Shown here piece after piece: positions 1 through 13,761 of a stretch of 64,000 nucleotides of DNA. The notes under the pieces are model-generated. The model did not search any database and was not told the origin of the DNA. It saw only the letters and a program-made list of their open reading frames with translations. Both the position numbers and the translations under genes were made by a program. Every line of letters begins with the position of its first letter. Positions within the stretch are counted from its first letter, which is position 1. The stretch is from Stictocephala bisonia (Eukaryota > Arthropoda > Insecta > Hemiptera > Membracidae): NCBI GenBank assembly GCA_035578905.1, contig JAQJVL010000001.1:754001-818000 (forward strand), given 5' to 3'.

Positions 1-540
1 AATATGTCACAAAGAACATACATTATTTCATAAATGGAGGTTTATGGACTCGACATGTGAACCTCAAACGTGTGTGAGTCATAAGTGAAGGTTTTATTTC
101 CACCATTATGTACTAAATTATGTTTCCAGATGACATGACTAATAGACATTTTTCAGTGTGGAGTAAGTGGATGGATTTATGTACTTACATGTAATATACA
201 TCTCTAGATACATACACATTATAAAAACATACTTGTAATATGATTATAGCAATTCTTGCTCTTTCTGTGAAAGGTGCACCATGTGGCAAAAATGGTGAGC
301 TCAGGACACGGCTCTCTCCCAGATGATTTTCTTCCTAGCCGGATTAGTTACAAGGACCATTTATACAAACAACTTTCTTTCTCATAAATCACAAAGTACT
401 TACTTTAAAATACCTATTTTAATTGTTGGAATGAATGTTCAGGGATTTTTGATAAAAAATTTTCTTCGATAATTCATGTTTCATCTGATAATGGTCGAGA
501 TTAAATTGAACTTTAAGCAAGATTACCCGTTTAACCCGGG
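1..540. other. AT-rich DNA, no feature recognised
   Basis: No open frame of note, no splice-bounded exon, no tandem or inverted repeat that I can support. The stretch is ordinary AT-rich intergenic or intronic sequence. Confidence 0.6.
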
Positions 541-566
541 ATCAGTCGTGTTACTAAAACTTCCAT

Positions 567-1032
567 GATCGCTCGTGCAGTTAGGGTGCTCCTAACTGTT
601 GACATCCTCTTACTACTCGAAGTATATGTTGTATATACGTAGAGGAAATTGATAACACATTTTAAATCACAGAACATTATGTTTTATTGTAGTTTTAAAC
701 TTATTAATTTACAAACACATCTTGCAAACAACAAACTGACAGTTGCGCGATCACCCGCGCAGTTAGAACTGTTTTAACACTGGTAGTAACGTGAACACTC
801 GCGCAGTTAGGGCACTCCAACTGTTGGCATTCTCTGACTATTTGAAGAATATGTTGTATATACATATAGGAGATAGCACATATGAAATCAAACGAAATCA
901 TGTTTTATTGTAGTTTTCAACTTATTAATTTACAAACACAACTTACAAACACCGAACTGACAGTTCTGCGATCACTCGCGCAATTAGAACTGTTTTAACA
1001 CTGGCATTAACGTGATCGCTCGCGCAGTTAGG
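567..1032. repeat. ~222-bp tandem duplication (about 2.1 units)
   Basis: The block containing GTTTTATTGTAGTTTT then TTATTAATTTACAAACACA occurs at 681 and again at 902, a period of about 221 bases. The unit boundary motif GATCGCTCGYGCAGTTAG appears near 567, in altered form near 792 and again at 1013, so a third unit has just begun when the array stops. The units differ by scattered substitutions, so the duplication is not recent. Each unit is rich in CGCG-type dinucleotides next to the CAGTTAG motif, unlike the AT-rich flanks. No protein or RNA family is recognised; small open frames here are repeat shadows. Confidence 0.8.
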
Positions 1033-1039
1033 AGGACTC

Positions 1040-4000
1040 TAACAAAGCGGAGTCGCGCCACTTTCCCCAGCACTATTATCCCCCTCCAAACACACTTATC
1101 TTCCCCAACTACTCAGACAGGTGGCTATTATACTAAGGAAAGCATTCTTATGTGCTCAGGCATATACAATCATAATTTTAAAAATGTTTTTCGGAGGAAA
1201 ATTTTTTAAATTATAGCACGAGTGATCGCGGATTAAAAACATATTATATACTGTAAAACAATCAATTTATCTATTTATGATAGACATTTTTTATTGAATG
1301 TTGATCTGTATAGGACATTTCTTATGACAGAATAAGGGGGCAAACCAATATAGTACAAGGTAAAAACTTCCAGTCAAGGCCAGGAGTCAATCTTCCACTA
1401 TACCTAACTCAGGTACAAAGTCCTGAAGCGTTTAAACTACTCGGCCATCAGCTTCCCAACTGTTATGTTAATAGAGGGGTTTAGTAGAAGGGTTACAAAT
1501 ATATTAAAATATACAATAAATTAAATAAAATAAAAAGGTAAAGCAATATTAAGCCGAGCCTTGAATTTCTTTGATACTTCCAACAGGCGAAGATTCTCGG
1601 AACGTGACAGGACGGATATTTGGTTTATGAAAAAAAAATCGTAAATGTTTTGATACAATACAAATGAATGATTAAGTACAGATCGAAAGGAAATATAAAC
1701 AGCTTCTACAAAATAGTATAAACAAATTATTGATAACGAATTATGATAACGATAAATTTCCTGTGGAATTCTGACGAGAGACATTTTTCTGACTATCCAT
1801 TTTTTCTACGATTATGGAGCTCCTTTCGTCTTAATAGTAAAATGATATATTTAGTCTAAAACGTTATTATTTTTAACATCGAGAAAGTAAGACTTAGAGT
1901 AAAAAAGAGAAGTAATTTTGGGAAAGTGCTTAAAGTAAAGATAGTCAGGGCCCAGAATAGAAAAATATTTTTTGGCAGGTAAAGATCCTGACTGTAATAC
2001 AGTATCACTTTGAATGAAACCTGGGTATACAATGATATATCTAAGACTTCCTCCTCGAGAGGTGGCATTGTGAAGGAAGGTCTCATGGTTCGCTTACAAA
2101 AAAGAAGCAGAATTATTCTTTGCTTTTCAGAAGGATAGGTTTCATCAGAATGAATATTTTGTTCAGTGACAATAACAAGTGATGAAAAAGTCTACCATTT
2201 GAAAATTCGTCAATGTCCTTACATTTTAAAATGTATAATTTGTGCCTTATTTCGAATGGATATTATAAAAAGTGGCATGAATAAGATATTTAGATATTAC
2301 ATTTTTTAAATAAATTTCGTAAAGTCTCCAAGTAATTATAAATATAAGAGAGAAATATGAAATTGGGCGTACATAACTTAGAGCAGCACCATGTTTTTTG
2401 CTATGCATATGATAATCAAAGAATAAATTTAAGAAAATAATACAAAATAATAAAATAACGACTATCAGACACTAAAATTTGATAAAATGCAAGATTTTTC
2501 AAACAATGTAAAAAGTATTCTATTTTATGATTGCGTAGCTTTAAAAAGTATTTTTTCTATATTTTGAATTTTCCTTGTTGTTTCCAAGGAATTCGTTATT
2601 TTAAATAAAATTATGTTCAATAGTGGTGTTGTTTGAGTATTGGTTTACTCAGTAAAAATTAAGAATATTAGGATTTTTATTTTTAATTACTATTATTATT
2701 CAGTAAATGCCAAATCTGACTATACAATGTGCAGCATTGCTATTTTTATGAATTGGTTATAATTTGTGGCAAAAATTGTTTTATTATATCAGAATGAGCT
2801 CTATTTCCTCCAGTATACTTTGTGGTTCCATTTATTTTTCCTCTAATTCTATGATAACACTTTAAATAAAAAATATTTCGTTTGAATGCGTTCCTCTTTG
2901 AAATATTAGTTTCTGTTGAGCATGCTCCTTTTAGGTTATATCGTATTACAAAAATCGATGTAACTGTTTTTTTTCACCCTAATTATAATTTCACACAATT
3001 TTATGTGTTGTCTGGATGAACTAGAAGATTCAATTATCCTGATATTCCCACTGAAATGAGGTCTTATATTTCCGCTATCAGGGTTTGTATCCTATTACAT
3101 ACATCTATCCCCTTATTGATTCTACGTCTGGATGTTTGAATATAAGTATTTATTGAACATAATACTTTCCTTACTATCAATTTTCTTAAATTTTTCTCTA
3201 TCACTTTTTTTAAATAATTTATTATTCCCTTTAAACGCAATATAGTCTTATTTCAGACGTCTTCAAATATTTAGAAACTTATTTGATACACTTTACACAT
3301 TTCTTTTGTGCATTTTTAAATGAACCTTTTAGGCCAACATTTCCAACTGTTTCAAGATTAAAATATTTTATGGCATTGTAAGTGTCTGAATTATAAATGA
3401 AAAGGTCATTGAACAAACCAGAGAGTTACTTTAATATTGTTTCCACCTAGTTTTATGGGCCATTTTCTACTTTTGTTTTCACTATACATATATTCCTAAA
3501 TTTAGTCAAATAGTGTTGGGGATATAAAATGTAGCATGTGTCCAGTTTTCTTTCCACTTATTTCATAATTATTCTCTATAAGTTTTACTTTAGAATAAGT
3601 GATTGTTGGTGTCTCTCTCATAAATGATAGAATTATGACGTGTAGGCCGTGTCCGTTTAGACATAGAGCTGCATGGTCATAGGAATCATATACCTGTTGA
3701 AATTCGACGTATAGAAGGTTTGTTAAGTCTGAAACCATCATGGTATTCCTAAATTCGAGATAGGATCAGTGCTGAGCTCGATGAACAAGACATTGTGAGA
3801 GAATTTCGTAACGTTAATGGAGATTACTCTATACTACGATGTATTTGTTACTATAAGTTCTACCTCCTTTATTCTATATATATCAAATAAGACCATATTT
3901 CAAAACATCAGAGGTTGTTTTCGTTCCTTTAACAGTGTTGGTGTAGGCTCACTTTGAACGTTTTGATACAATTCAATATTTACTTGACATTCTGTTATTT

Positions 4001-4820
4001 TTACGTCTGTTAATTAGTCCAGGTATTTAAATTTAATATAGATCTATAGAATCTTGGTTATTATTGTTTTTATCAAGTGATGGCAATTTAATAGTTGGTT
4101 CTGGACAGTATTAACTGTTCAAAGTATTTATCAGGCTCACTCAAATTTCATTAATTAATATGGGCCAAATGTGTGTATTCAAAGTACTATCTTAATTTCC
4201 AAAGCCTTAGAAATGACTTATTACTTTGAAATCCACTTTACTGTGCGGCATTTTTCAAAGGCTGCTGTGCCATGTTGAAAGGTTGGCTCCTGTAAAATCT
4301 AGGATTTAAAGGTTATATTTCTGGTAACCCTAGTTTTTTTTTGTTAAGATTATATTGCTTATTATAAACGTATATTCACTGTTTAGTGTAATTATTGACG
4401 ATGAAAAAATATATGTACTTTCATAACTCACAGTAAATATTTTATATTAATAGCTGACCCTCCAGATCAATCTCGAGTATTTTAACTATTCGATTCGTAG
4501 ATTCGTAAAACACTGAACGAAGCATAACTTGTAAGAGTGAAATAGTTCACTTCCCAAAGTGTCCTACTTTAGGTCTTGGAAAGTCACGCATTGGTATTTT
4601 ATTAATGGAACTACTCCATCGATGTTGTTACCTAGCTAACAGAACAGAGTTAATGGTGATCCCACAATACTAATTTGAGATAATGAGATAAAGACGATGA
4701 TCTCATATCAGCGTACCACCAACCATTGCGTGCTGTATGTCCATATCGTGAGTCAGTAGAAAGAATGGGCTTTTTAAACAAATCAAAATTAAGAGTGGTT
4801 TCCATAATAAGACAGGGCCA
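1040..4820. other. AT-rich DNA without recognisable genes
   Basis: About 3.8 kb of A/T-rich sequence. Open frames reach only 60-90 codons, with low-complexity residue composition. I see no tRNA, no satellite and no transposon ends. Confidence 0.55.
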
Positions 4821-5160
4821 TTTATCAAGGGTGGAGTGAGAGTTCCTGACCTTTTCCAGATTATTGGAGGATATGTCGCTCCATTAATTTACCCTCACTA
4901 AGGTAGGAGTGAGAGTTCCTGGTCTTTTTAAGATTATTGGAGGAGATCTCACTCCATTAATTACCTTCACTGAAGGTGGAGTGAGAGTCCCTGATCTTAT
5001 CCAAATTTTGGTGGAGATTTCGTTCCATTATTTAATTTCACCATGAGTGGAGTTAGAGTCTCAAGATCGAAGCCAGATTATTGGTGGGGCTCTCGCCCCA
5101 TTCACCACCTTCACTAAGAGTGGAATTAGAGTCATTGATCAAACCCAGATTATTTGGGTT
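4821..5160. repeat. 72-bp tandem array, about 4.5 units
   Basis: The motif GTGGAGTGAGAGT recurs at 4831, 4903 (GTAGGAGTGAGAG), 4975, 5047 (GTGGAGTTAGAG) and 5120 (GTGGAATTAGAG), a steady 72-73-bp period. Each unit also carries ATTATTGGAGGAG or GGTGG, then TCACTCCATTAATT and TTCACTAAG. Units have diverged by about 15-25 percent. Within a unit GGAGTGAGA and TCTCACTCC are complementary, so single units can fold back. Confidence 0.85.
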
Positions 5161-8100
5161 CGTTTCAACCTACCAAAACAGTTATAGTAAACACGCTGTT
5201 TAGTAAAAGACTTACCACTTTCGTTAAGGTAAACAGAATTTGTATTATATATTTCTTATATGGTCATTTAGCATATATTTTTGGAGCAATAACAGTTATT
5301 TTAAATATATCTTACAGGGAACAACGCGTATTTCTGTTCGGGTGTACGTGAAGTACGTTTACACTGACAGTTTGTAAATTTATTAGAAAGTAGGCGAGTG
5401 TAATTTAGTTTAGCTGTATGAATTGTTTGTATTGGTTATATGATATTATTGTAATATTGGTAATTATGAACCAAAATAGAATTACCTATTTGTATCTAGT
5501 GACATTTCATAAAAGAAATATTTGTGTGAATTATACACTACCACAATATAATCAAATTAGAGTCCAGTTGATATTTTTTATCAAGTCCTCTGCTGATGAT
5601 ATTTATCCGTTAAACAGTGAACAAACAGCATTATTATATCGATTCTACACAATGGAATAAAAGTGAATTAAAAAATGTTCAATATGTTTTATTGTAAATT
5701 ATAAGATTATTGTAGACCAATAAGAACAATTGGACAAGGTATAAGTTTTTGAAAATAGAAAGTAATAAATAAGGCAATCATATGTTAAAAGGTACATTCT
5801 GTGATCTCAAGAAGGATCTTTATTCACATATATGTGAACTCAGCCTTTCAAAATATAACCTTATACAATAGTGATATGGCAGTCAAACTTGACATTCATG
5901 CTAAAATGCGATCCGAAACATTCAGTATACAAAAAGTGAAAATATCACTAACGGATAGCTCAAAATTGCCTATCCTTAACATTTCAAATATTTATAATGA
6001 TGAATATTAGGACCAATTTATTTTAGTACACTGCTAAAGTATTATGACTATTTAGTAGCACAATACTTGTAAAATTGAAAATAAATTCTAATGCAATAAT
6101 AATGTTGTATAAAACAGAAGCTTTTTAAAAATTATTATTTTTCGTACTTAATTGATTACTGTTTCGAGAATACATATAATGCTACTTGATATAAATCATA
6201 GAAGTGTAGGTCCACTTAAGACAATCTGAAACTAGTTGTAGAGATCTAATTTATAAAAAACCCAATTGGTTTTAGTATTATTTTAATTAGTTCATATTGA
6301 ATGTTTTAGAAATTTATTTGTTTAAATATTTAATTTAATATATTTTCTTTGAGGTATTCAATATTTTATATAGTTATTTCCTAGTAAATCAAATTGAAAT
6401 AAGTAACCAAATGAAAATAACTTCAATACTATATAGAAGCTAGAATTGTCTGTGAATAAATTGGCTTGTAGTAACACTGCTTTTACCGAATGACTGTATA
6501 TCAATTAGTTTAGGATCAACCATACTATTGGTTGGGTTTGCAAGAATTTTGTAGGTAGTGTGTGTATACAGTTGGCTATTAGTTAGTTTTCTGATATGTT
6601 TTAGCATCTTCAGTATTTGATTAGTATATATGGTAAAAAGTCCTGACACAGCTTAATATTTTCTCAACCGTTCCATATAAAACAATAAAACTCATCACAA
6701 GTAAACATGATCTAAAATTCTTCATTTTGCCGTAACTGCAATTGATATAACTTACTGAAGTCCAAAAAATCTGTAATGCAATCACCTGTTAATATGAATG
6801 TAAAATTTAAAGTCTTTATCATTCGAACACAATGCAGCAAACTTTACTTCTAATGCACATGACATTGTAAAGTCAAATATTATAGCCGTGTGAAATTATC
6901 TGAGATTAATTTGCTGTAATTTTGCAGGTAATGGCCCTTTTGATATTAGATTTGCGGAATCATGTTCTAAAAATAGGAACATTTAAATTGATATAATTTT
7001 AACCTTTCATTTTATTAAAACATTTATTCTTACTACTAGTGGACCATCCATAAGGAATTTCAGCAGCCACTTAATATGTACTATTAGTAGTTTTTGTGAC
7101 CTGTAAACAATATAAAGCTGTTCGGTTCGGTATCTAAAGGGGTTGAATGATTTTTTAACTACCCTAAAATTTTACAATGCTTAGCTAATGGCAATCTAAT
7201 ACACACTTCGAATGTTAGTCTGATACACATTTCCAAGTTAGTCTTCCACTGGAGATGGCATAGTGTTATATTAATAAAATCATTTAATTGTATATGCAAA
7301 ATTACATATGCTTGTATTAAATATTTTCTTTCTACTCAAGTTGGCCATTCCAAGGAAGGGATGGAAATTAATTATACAGCTATACCAAAAATTACAACTT
7401 CATATCCAGTTTTTTTTTTTTTTTTTTTTGTGAAGTTTCAATGCTTCGTTTGTAAAGGTTGAGAAATGACTTATTTACCAGCTATTGTATATAAAACACT
7501 ACATATACTTTATAGAGGGTTTTCTGTAGCAAATCCTTTTATTGAAATTGAATTATATTTTTATACTTTCTGACAAAATTACAGAAGGTAATTCTCACAT
7601 ATACATGGAAACTCTAAGAATCTATTGTACTATACTCAGATTAGAAATTAAATAAAAAACATATTATTGATGCAGAAGGAAATGCTACATTATTATCTAC
7701 CAGAGATACAACAACTGGATACTTTAATGGTCTGAGAGCCCTAACTGTTTCGGCAGGGGTAGAGCGAAAGTTCTACTACTAATGAGCGACTCCTCTCTAC
7801 ACCTTCCTGAACATATTTCGTGAGTGACACTAGAGCAATAGAGTTAGAATTTTACTCTTACAACTGTGTGAGTAATGAAATTAACTAACGACACCCTCAA
7901 ATCATCATCCATAAATAATTCTTAGCATTTTCACTGATAGAATTACTCCCTGATAGAAACTCTTCGTGATAGAATTAAGAAATTACTTTTTCATTTGTCA
8001 GCCTTTGCTATATGTCTGTTATTCAGGATACTATCAACTAAAGTACTTTTCTGTTAACCTACAGTATATTACTTCCTTTGTAGTGCGTATATGATAGTTT

Positions 8101-10570
8101 GGCTATAAAATGTCGCACGCACATGAATACGCGTTTACGCACATGTAACAAGAGAGCTATATAAGTTCAGTATGAATCATTAAGGGTGTTAATTCAGGCG
8201 CCCATTTGAGTGATCCAAAGAATTCAGTTTTAGATTTCAGGCATCTGTCGCTTGGAGTAGCAAAGAGCCTGACTCACTAACACACCTAAAACGCCCCCTA
8301 AAACCTTCCCCTCTCTCTCCTTCACTGTCCCCTCCTACCCTACTCCACAGATATTACTAATGTATATAGTTCCCTCATTTATAATAAACTCTAGCGATAA
8401 AATGTTCATGTATTAATCTTCTCTTTCAACCAAATATCATACAATACTTCAAATATCAACCAACAATTAGTACATATGTTATTTATATATAAGTATTTGG
8501 TACATTTTAAGTTTTACTTTGTAATACGTTGGTACCTTTTTTCCTCTATATTCTCAACATTTTAATAAAGTATTTCGCACGGTTTCTTAATGAATTGTGT
8601 ACCTAGAAAGGACAAATTAGCCACTTTAAGTAGCCAGCCGTATTTCTATAAAGAAATTAACTGAAATGTTCCCTCGACACATTGATTAATTATAAGAAGA
8701 CAAATATTTTAAATAGAAAAGTTTTCATATGTATTTTTAATCGAACCACTTTTATCCCCGGTTTCCGAATTTGAGGTATATTCCATATGTGGATATTATA
8801 CAAAAATAGTATAGATTAAGTTATGTTTTATTAATAATTGTAGATATATGTGTAGTTTTGCAAATCAGGTTCTTACGTGTAATTTAAAGATTCTTAGTTA
8901 TTTAAGTCTGTAGCCTGATTCAGGCATTTAATCAAACTAATCATTTAACAATGTCAAAATATCGCAAAGTGAAGTTTGATTCTTTCTTAAGTTAAATTTA
9001 ACTACATTGACAATTTCAAAGTTGAATTATATTTTATGTTAAATAAATACTAGCCTCCGTACGAATATGACCTTATTTGTAAGCACCAAACCAGCTTGTG
9101 TGTGACCTGAAAGTAAACATTTCCGTTACTTACAGCTGTGAATACGTAGATTGCCATGTAGAGATTATTTTTTACGTTACGTGAAAGGATAGATTTTTAT
9201 GGGCATGTGACTGGTAACCCATAAATATTGAATTTTACAACCCAAAAATGTCATTCATTATAAATCATTATAAAAACGATAATGTAGTAGTGACGATACT
9301 TAAAGGTGACAAAGTCAAAGCGATAAATTATTGTATTTTTACGAAGATTTGAGCTAAAAAAGATTTTTTTTATTTTAAAAGCCGTAAACATACTAAGCCT
9401 TAATTATTGAACTAGAATTTCACTTTAGTTATGAACAAGTTTTGGATGGTTAAAGTTAGGAAAATATTATGACTTTGTAAGAAGAATACTTATTTTGCAA
9501 AAGAGTGTAAGCATAAGTTAATTTTCGGGTGTAAAAAAAAAGAAAAATTGTTTAAAAATTCTAAAATTGTTCAACTTTTTATTTTATAAGTCAAGTGATA
9601 CGCTGCTTAAAAAAGACGAGAAGATTATTGAGTGTGAGTTTTATCCGATCATAATTTGTAAGACAGTTATTAGATTACATAGGTTCACCAAAATAGGTGT
9701 ATAAAATCACGTAATTAACAAAGATGTGGCAGGAATGTTTTATTTAATTTTATTTTATTTTCCTAACAAATTCATAAAGTGAAGATTGTCACCATTTCAA
9801 CTACAATAAAACATTTACTCACGTCTTGACTGAGAGGAAAAAACTGGAGGAGGAATGCAGCCGGGAAGATAGATATCATGGCTATTACATGTGATGTCAC
9901 ATGATTTTATCTACATGCATAACTTAAAAGGTTTTTCTAAAAGTTACAAAAATTAATAGGTTTTTCTACATATTACACAACTATCGTTAATATTAAACTG
10001 TTGTTTATCAATAAGGTTGTCAACAAAAAAAGGTAACAATAACCTTTGCAAAAATCAAATAATAATATATTTTTTAAACCAGCCGCAACATTATTTTCAT
10101 TTCAACTATTTGTTACGTAAATATTACGGAAACATAATTTTTATCTTAAAGAGGCAGTTAAATATCAAACTCATCCTTGGCTGAATATTTCAGTCTTTTA
10201 AAATAACATTTATGATAATTAAATGAGTAACTTATATGAGTATTTATAATAGTAATAACTTAGAGAAAGGCCATTCCAGGAACTTTTCATAATCTTGAAA
10301 GAAACCACTATAGATTAGCAAATTTGAATAAAAACCATACTGTTAAAAAAATTTGTACTTAATTATTTTCTAAATTACACAAAAACTGTGTTCGAATGCA
10401 GAAATTATGAAACTAAACAAATGTTTAATGCTTACATGATTTCCAAAAATTAAATTTGTTACCTATTTAAAATTATAATTTAAGTTATATGATTTTTTAT
10501 AGTGTTTAAACCTTTCCAGTTTGAAAATATGCCAAAGCTTGATTCAACGAGTAAAGTATTAAATTAATTA
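5161..10570. other. AT-rich DNA without recognisable genes
   Basis: Mostly unique AT-rich sequence. It includes a T tract at about 7411-7429 and a moderately GC-richer patch at about 7720-8340. In that patch TATATAAG at about 8158, followed by TTCAGT, resembles a core promoter, but no downstream exon can be supported. Open frames of 65-80 codons look spurious. Confidence 0.5.
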
Positions 10571-10576
10571 AAGGTG

Positions 10577-10750
10577 TTACAGGTTCTCTCACTGAGAGGG
10601 CTGTTCATTTCTACGTTTTAGTAATAACTGAAACCTAATATACATTGACGGAAATACTCTTTAACCACTATTTCCGTTCCATAAATAAGTGTTTAAAGAG
10701 TAAAATGTAAATACAAACTTAATTTCGGAATGTTCAACTTTCTGAAGCTT
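10577..10750. repeat. dispersed repeat, copy 1 (CTCTCAC[CT]GAGAG family)
   Basis: Begins GGTTCTCTCACTGAGAGGGC with GCTGTT and ends near AGAGTAAAATGTAAATACAAA. The same order of motifs recurs about 1 kb downstream at 11572-11720. CTCTCACTGAGAG is itself an interrupted palindrome. The two copies are in direct orientation and quite diverged. The family is unknown to me; it may be paired remnants of one longer element. Confidence 0.5.
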
Positions 10751-10795
10751 TACATTAAAAAAGCAAATGAGTCGACACGTCGGTGACTTTTTTTA

Positions 10796-11005
10796 TTTTC
10801 TGTTATATATACTTGGTGAAATATATTTGGTTTTAGAAAAGAACACATTTTTTTTTAAATATTCCACAAACTTTAATTAAAAAAGTGCTTTCGCCGGTTA
10901 AGGCATCATCAGTTTAAATGTAAGCAGTTTAAAAGCGCTTTCTTATTTAACATTTTTGAAATAATAAAAAAAGTGTGTTCTCTTCTAAAACGTCGGTGAC
11001 TGTCT
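10796..11005 (-). repeat. CTGATGA-type repeat with hammerhead-like core, copy 1
   Basis: On the minus strand the order is TTAAA, CTGATGA, T, a GCC/GGC hairpin with loop TTAACC, GAAA, AGCACT, then TTTTAATTAAAG. The stretch GGTTTTAGAAAAGAACACA at about 10831 and the core are shared with a copy in the opposite orientation at 32225-32350. A partial inverted match, AAAAGTGTGTTCTCTTCTAAAAC, lies at about 10976-10998, so the unit is itself partly folded back. The core matches the hammerhead order but with one extra base between CTGATGA and the hairpin. Confidence 0.6.
10879..10915 (-). ncRNA. hammerhead-ribozyme-like core (CTGATGA family, copy 1)
   Basis: Minus-strand core: CTGATGA at 10912-10906, extra T at 10905, stem II GCC (10904-10902) with GGC (10895-10893), GAA at 10892-10890, stem III region AGCACT at 10889-10884, then a T-rich strand that can form three T-A pairs with AAA just before CTGATGA. 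Stem III is one base short of self-complementary. Known hammerheads need CUGANGA, GAAA and a UH cleavage site; all are present. The bulged base and the weak A/T stem I make activity uncertain. Confidence 0.4.
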
Positions 11006-11048
11006 TACACGGACTGCCTTATTTAACAGTCTAAAACGTGAGTTACAG

Positions 11049-11077
11049 TGTTTTTTTTTTTTTTTTTTTTTTTTTTT
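11049..11077. repeat. poly-T tract
   Basis: A run of about 29 T bases, directly after AGTTACAGTG. It could be the reverse-strand poly-A tail of a retroposed copy or simple slippage. No matching retroposon body is identified. Confidence 0.7.
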
Positions 11078-11571
11078 ACCACAGTTCTATAGGAGGAAAT
11101 ATATAGAATTATTATAACCCTTTCTCTTATTTATATTACCAACTCTATAAGCATAACTTTAAAACTATTAGAATGAATTGAAATAAAGAAAACACTGTGT
11201 TGATAATAAGGTATAGTATAGTTATAGGTTTAGGTATATGTATATTGCACAAAACCAAGTTTTTGTCCCGAAGGTTGACCAGCCCTGATCTGTTTACGTC
11301 AAAGCGCATGATGTGTTACGGTCGCATTTGACCGTTAGGATTCCATCTTGGAATCACCTTGTTGAAACGGGTACTTCTGCTCGTTTGTGTTTGGGTCTTG
11401 TTTCGAGTAGTCACTACTTTTTGGGAGCTCTATAGGAGTTTTAAATTCGCTTGTTTCCATAACTCATTGTGAGTGTTCACCTAAGTAATTGTCTTGGTTC
11501 TTTCCTTCAGTTTCCACAGGTCAAGGAGTTGGTTGCGTACTAGTGATATTATAGGTCTACTGTATTATATG

Positions 11572-11720
11572 TTCTCTCACCGAGAGAGCTGTTTATTCCT
11601 CTTTTATTCCTGTTTATTCCGTATTAAAGGAAATCTAACTCCCTAAATGAGTGGTGTTAAAAAGTAAAGTGTAAATACAAATGAATTTATCATTCGGAGG
11701 TACAGTTTCATCTTAACAGT
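11572..11720. repeat. dispersed repeat, copy 2 (CTCTCAC[CT]GAGAG family)
   Basis: GTTCTCTCACCGAGAGAGCTGTT, then GTAAAGTGTAAATACAAATG near 11670, match the copy at 10577-10750 in the same orientation. The interval between copies is about 995 bases. The GC-richer stretch between the copies (11260-11530) holds no gene I recognise. Confidence 0.5.
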
Positions 11721-12074
11721 ACTTTTATAGTAAATCATGGCCAATGAGAAGTTGCTTGAAGGAAGACGATTATCTTATTCAAAGCATATTGCTCCTTGTC
11801 ACATAACTTATATTTAGCCAATGTATTATTATATGATACAGGCTAAAAGTATGTCAAAATCGTCAACATTCTCAGAAATAATGAAATGTAAGTCTTCATT
11901 AGTTTGAATCTAAAGAATAACTCCTTTAGTGAGTAAAAGGTTTTATTAAATAGTTTGTTATTCAAATTCAACAATAACAATTATTTTGCTGCACTTTTAA
12001 TTTCATTTGTTTGTGATTTTGTTAACTTAGATAAAATTAGCTAAACATATGATTTTATTTGTTGAAAGATGGTA

Positions 12075-12330
12075 AAAAGTGGAGTGATCTTAGCTAAGGG
12101 ACTAATGTGGTAGCTGGTCCGAGGTTGATTTCCGGTGTTACCATGAAGCTTTTACCCTTGTTCCCCTGTATGTTTTGGAAGGAACATGAATCCATGACGT
12201 TGGCCACATAATCCTATGTACTATAATTAAAAATGGCCTTTCTTTTGCGTGGGGCGTGGGAAACTGTGCTTTAATCGGGAATTTTCCCCTAATGAAAGCC
12301 ACAAGAAAGTTTAGGAAGTCATGGACACTG
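12075..12330 (+). mobile_element. tRNA-headed SINE-like element
   Basis: TAGCTAAGGG (about 12093) fits the tRNA A box, and GGTTGATTTCC at about 12122-12132 fits the B box with three changes; the spacing is right for a Pol III internal promoter. The following sequence is GC-richer than its surroundings and continues to about 12330 with GGGAATTTTCCCC. It is not a functional tRNA: the acceptor stem does not close. No clear target duplication is visible. Confidence 0.45.
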
Positions 12331-13126
12331 TAAAAAGATTGTTCTATTAAAAAGTTTTTTTGTGGAATTCACATATTGGTAACTCAGTTTAAGGGATACA
12401 GGTAGGGAATTAAACATTTTGATACAATTGCACACCATATAATTAATTATATCATTTATTCAATTTATAGAACCGAAAGAGTTTATAGATTTGTTTTATA
12501 ATATATGTTATTGGATTTGAAAATGAATGCTACCAAAGACTAAATTATATTTATTCCTTACATATTTTTGTAAAACATCTCTGTAATTGTTTTATAAAAA
12601 CAGCAAATAAAATAAATAAATAAATTGCACGATGAATGAGATATAGTTGTAGTAACTTGTAAATATGTAAAACTTTGAAGTTAAAAGGTGTTTTCTACTA
12701 TGTAGTCGATAAATTCTGTGTTCAGTTTTCTTAATACCACCAACACGTCCACTTAATGGCTGCTGTATACAAAAAGGCAAATCTGTGTGGATATTACTAA
12801 AAAGCTCTTGGATATCCATGTTGTGGTTGCCACGGTTAGGACATTGTTTAGGAAGAGAAATGATTATCATGCTTGTCAGTTAGACGATAATCATAGTAAT
12901 AAAACGTGGACTGGATATCACAGGAAGCTGAAGGTATCATAATTGCCCTTTCAATTGGCTAATAATGAATTGCCATTAATGAACCGTTAGTAAGTACACT
13001 TACTCACCCTACACTAATCCCTTACTATCTATCGCAATGGCCTTAAACTACGCAACAAGTTGTGTCAGCGTCTCAAATTTTATTTCTAGTAAAGCAAACA
13101 ATTACTGCCTTAGAATTTGTGCAATT

Positions 13127-13131
<5 letters not shown>

Positions 13132-13188
<57 letters not shown>
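13132..13188. repeat. (TA)n microsatellite
   Basis: About 28 TA units without interruption, just upstream of the 36-bp minisatellite. Confidence 0.95.
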
Positions 13189-13193
<5 letters not shown>

Positions 13194-13362
13194 ATGTATA
13201 TATTCTGATTTAAAAACAGAATTCATTTTCAACAATCTACACCGACCATCTGCATGGAGAGTCGAAAAATATGCAGTATTACCATTGGTTATATAGTCAA
13301 TGAGGAAATATTGCTATGGAAAAAATATTCACTTCGCGTTAAATATTCGAACCCTACTGGGA

Positions 13363-13761
13363 GGGTGGTATTGTCCCACACGCCCGCCCATTCACGTAGA
13401 GTGGTATTGACCCACCCACCCGCTCATACACGTACAGTGGTATTGTCCCACCCACCCAGCCATACACGTACAGAGGTACTGACCCACCCGCCCGCTCATA
13501 CACGTACAATAGTATTGTCCCACCCACCCACCCATACACTTACAGAAGTATTACCCACCCGCCCGCCCATACACGCACAGTGGTATTGTCCCACCCACCC
13601 ACCCATACACGTACAGAGGTATTGACCCACCCGCCCACTCATACACGTACAGTGGTATTGTCCCACCCACCCACCCATACACGTACAAGGGTATTGACCC
13701 ACCCACCCGCCCATACACGTACAGTGGTATTGTCCCACGCGCCCACTTATACATGTACAGT

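Noticed and set aside
8150..8240. TATATAAG plus TTCAGT as a core promoter
   Set aside because: Spacing is too short for a TATA-initiator pair and no exon or open frame follows; expected by chance in AT-rich DNA.
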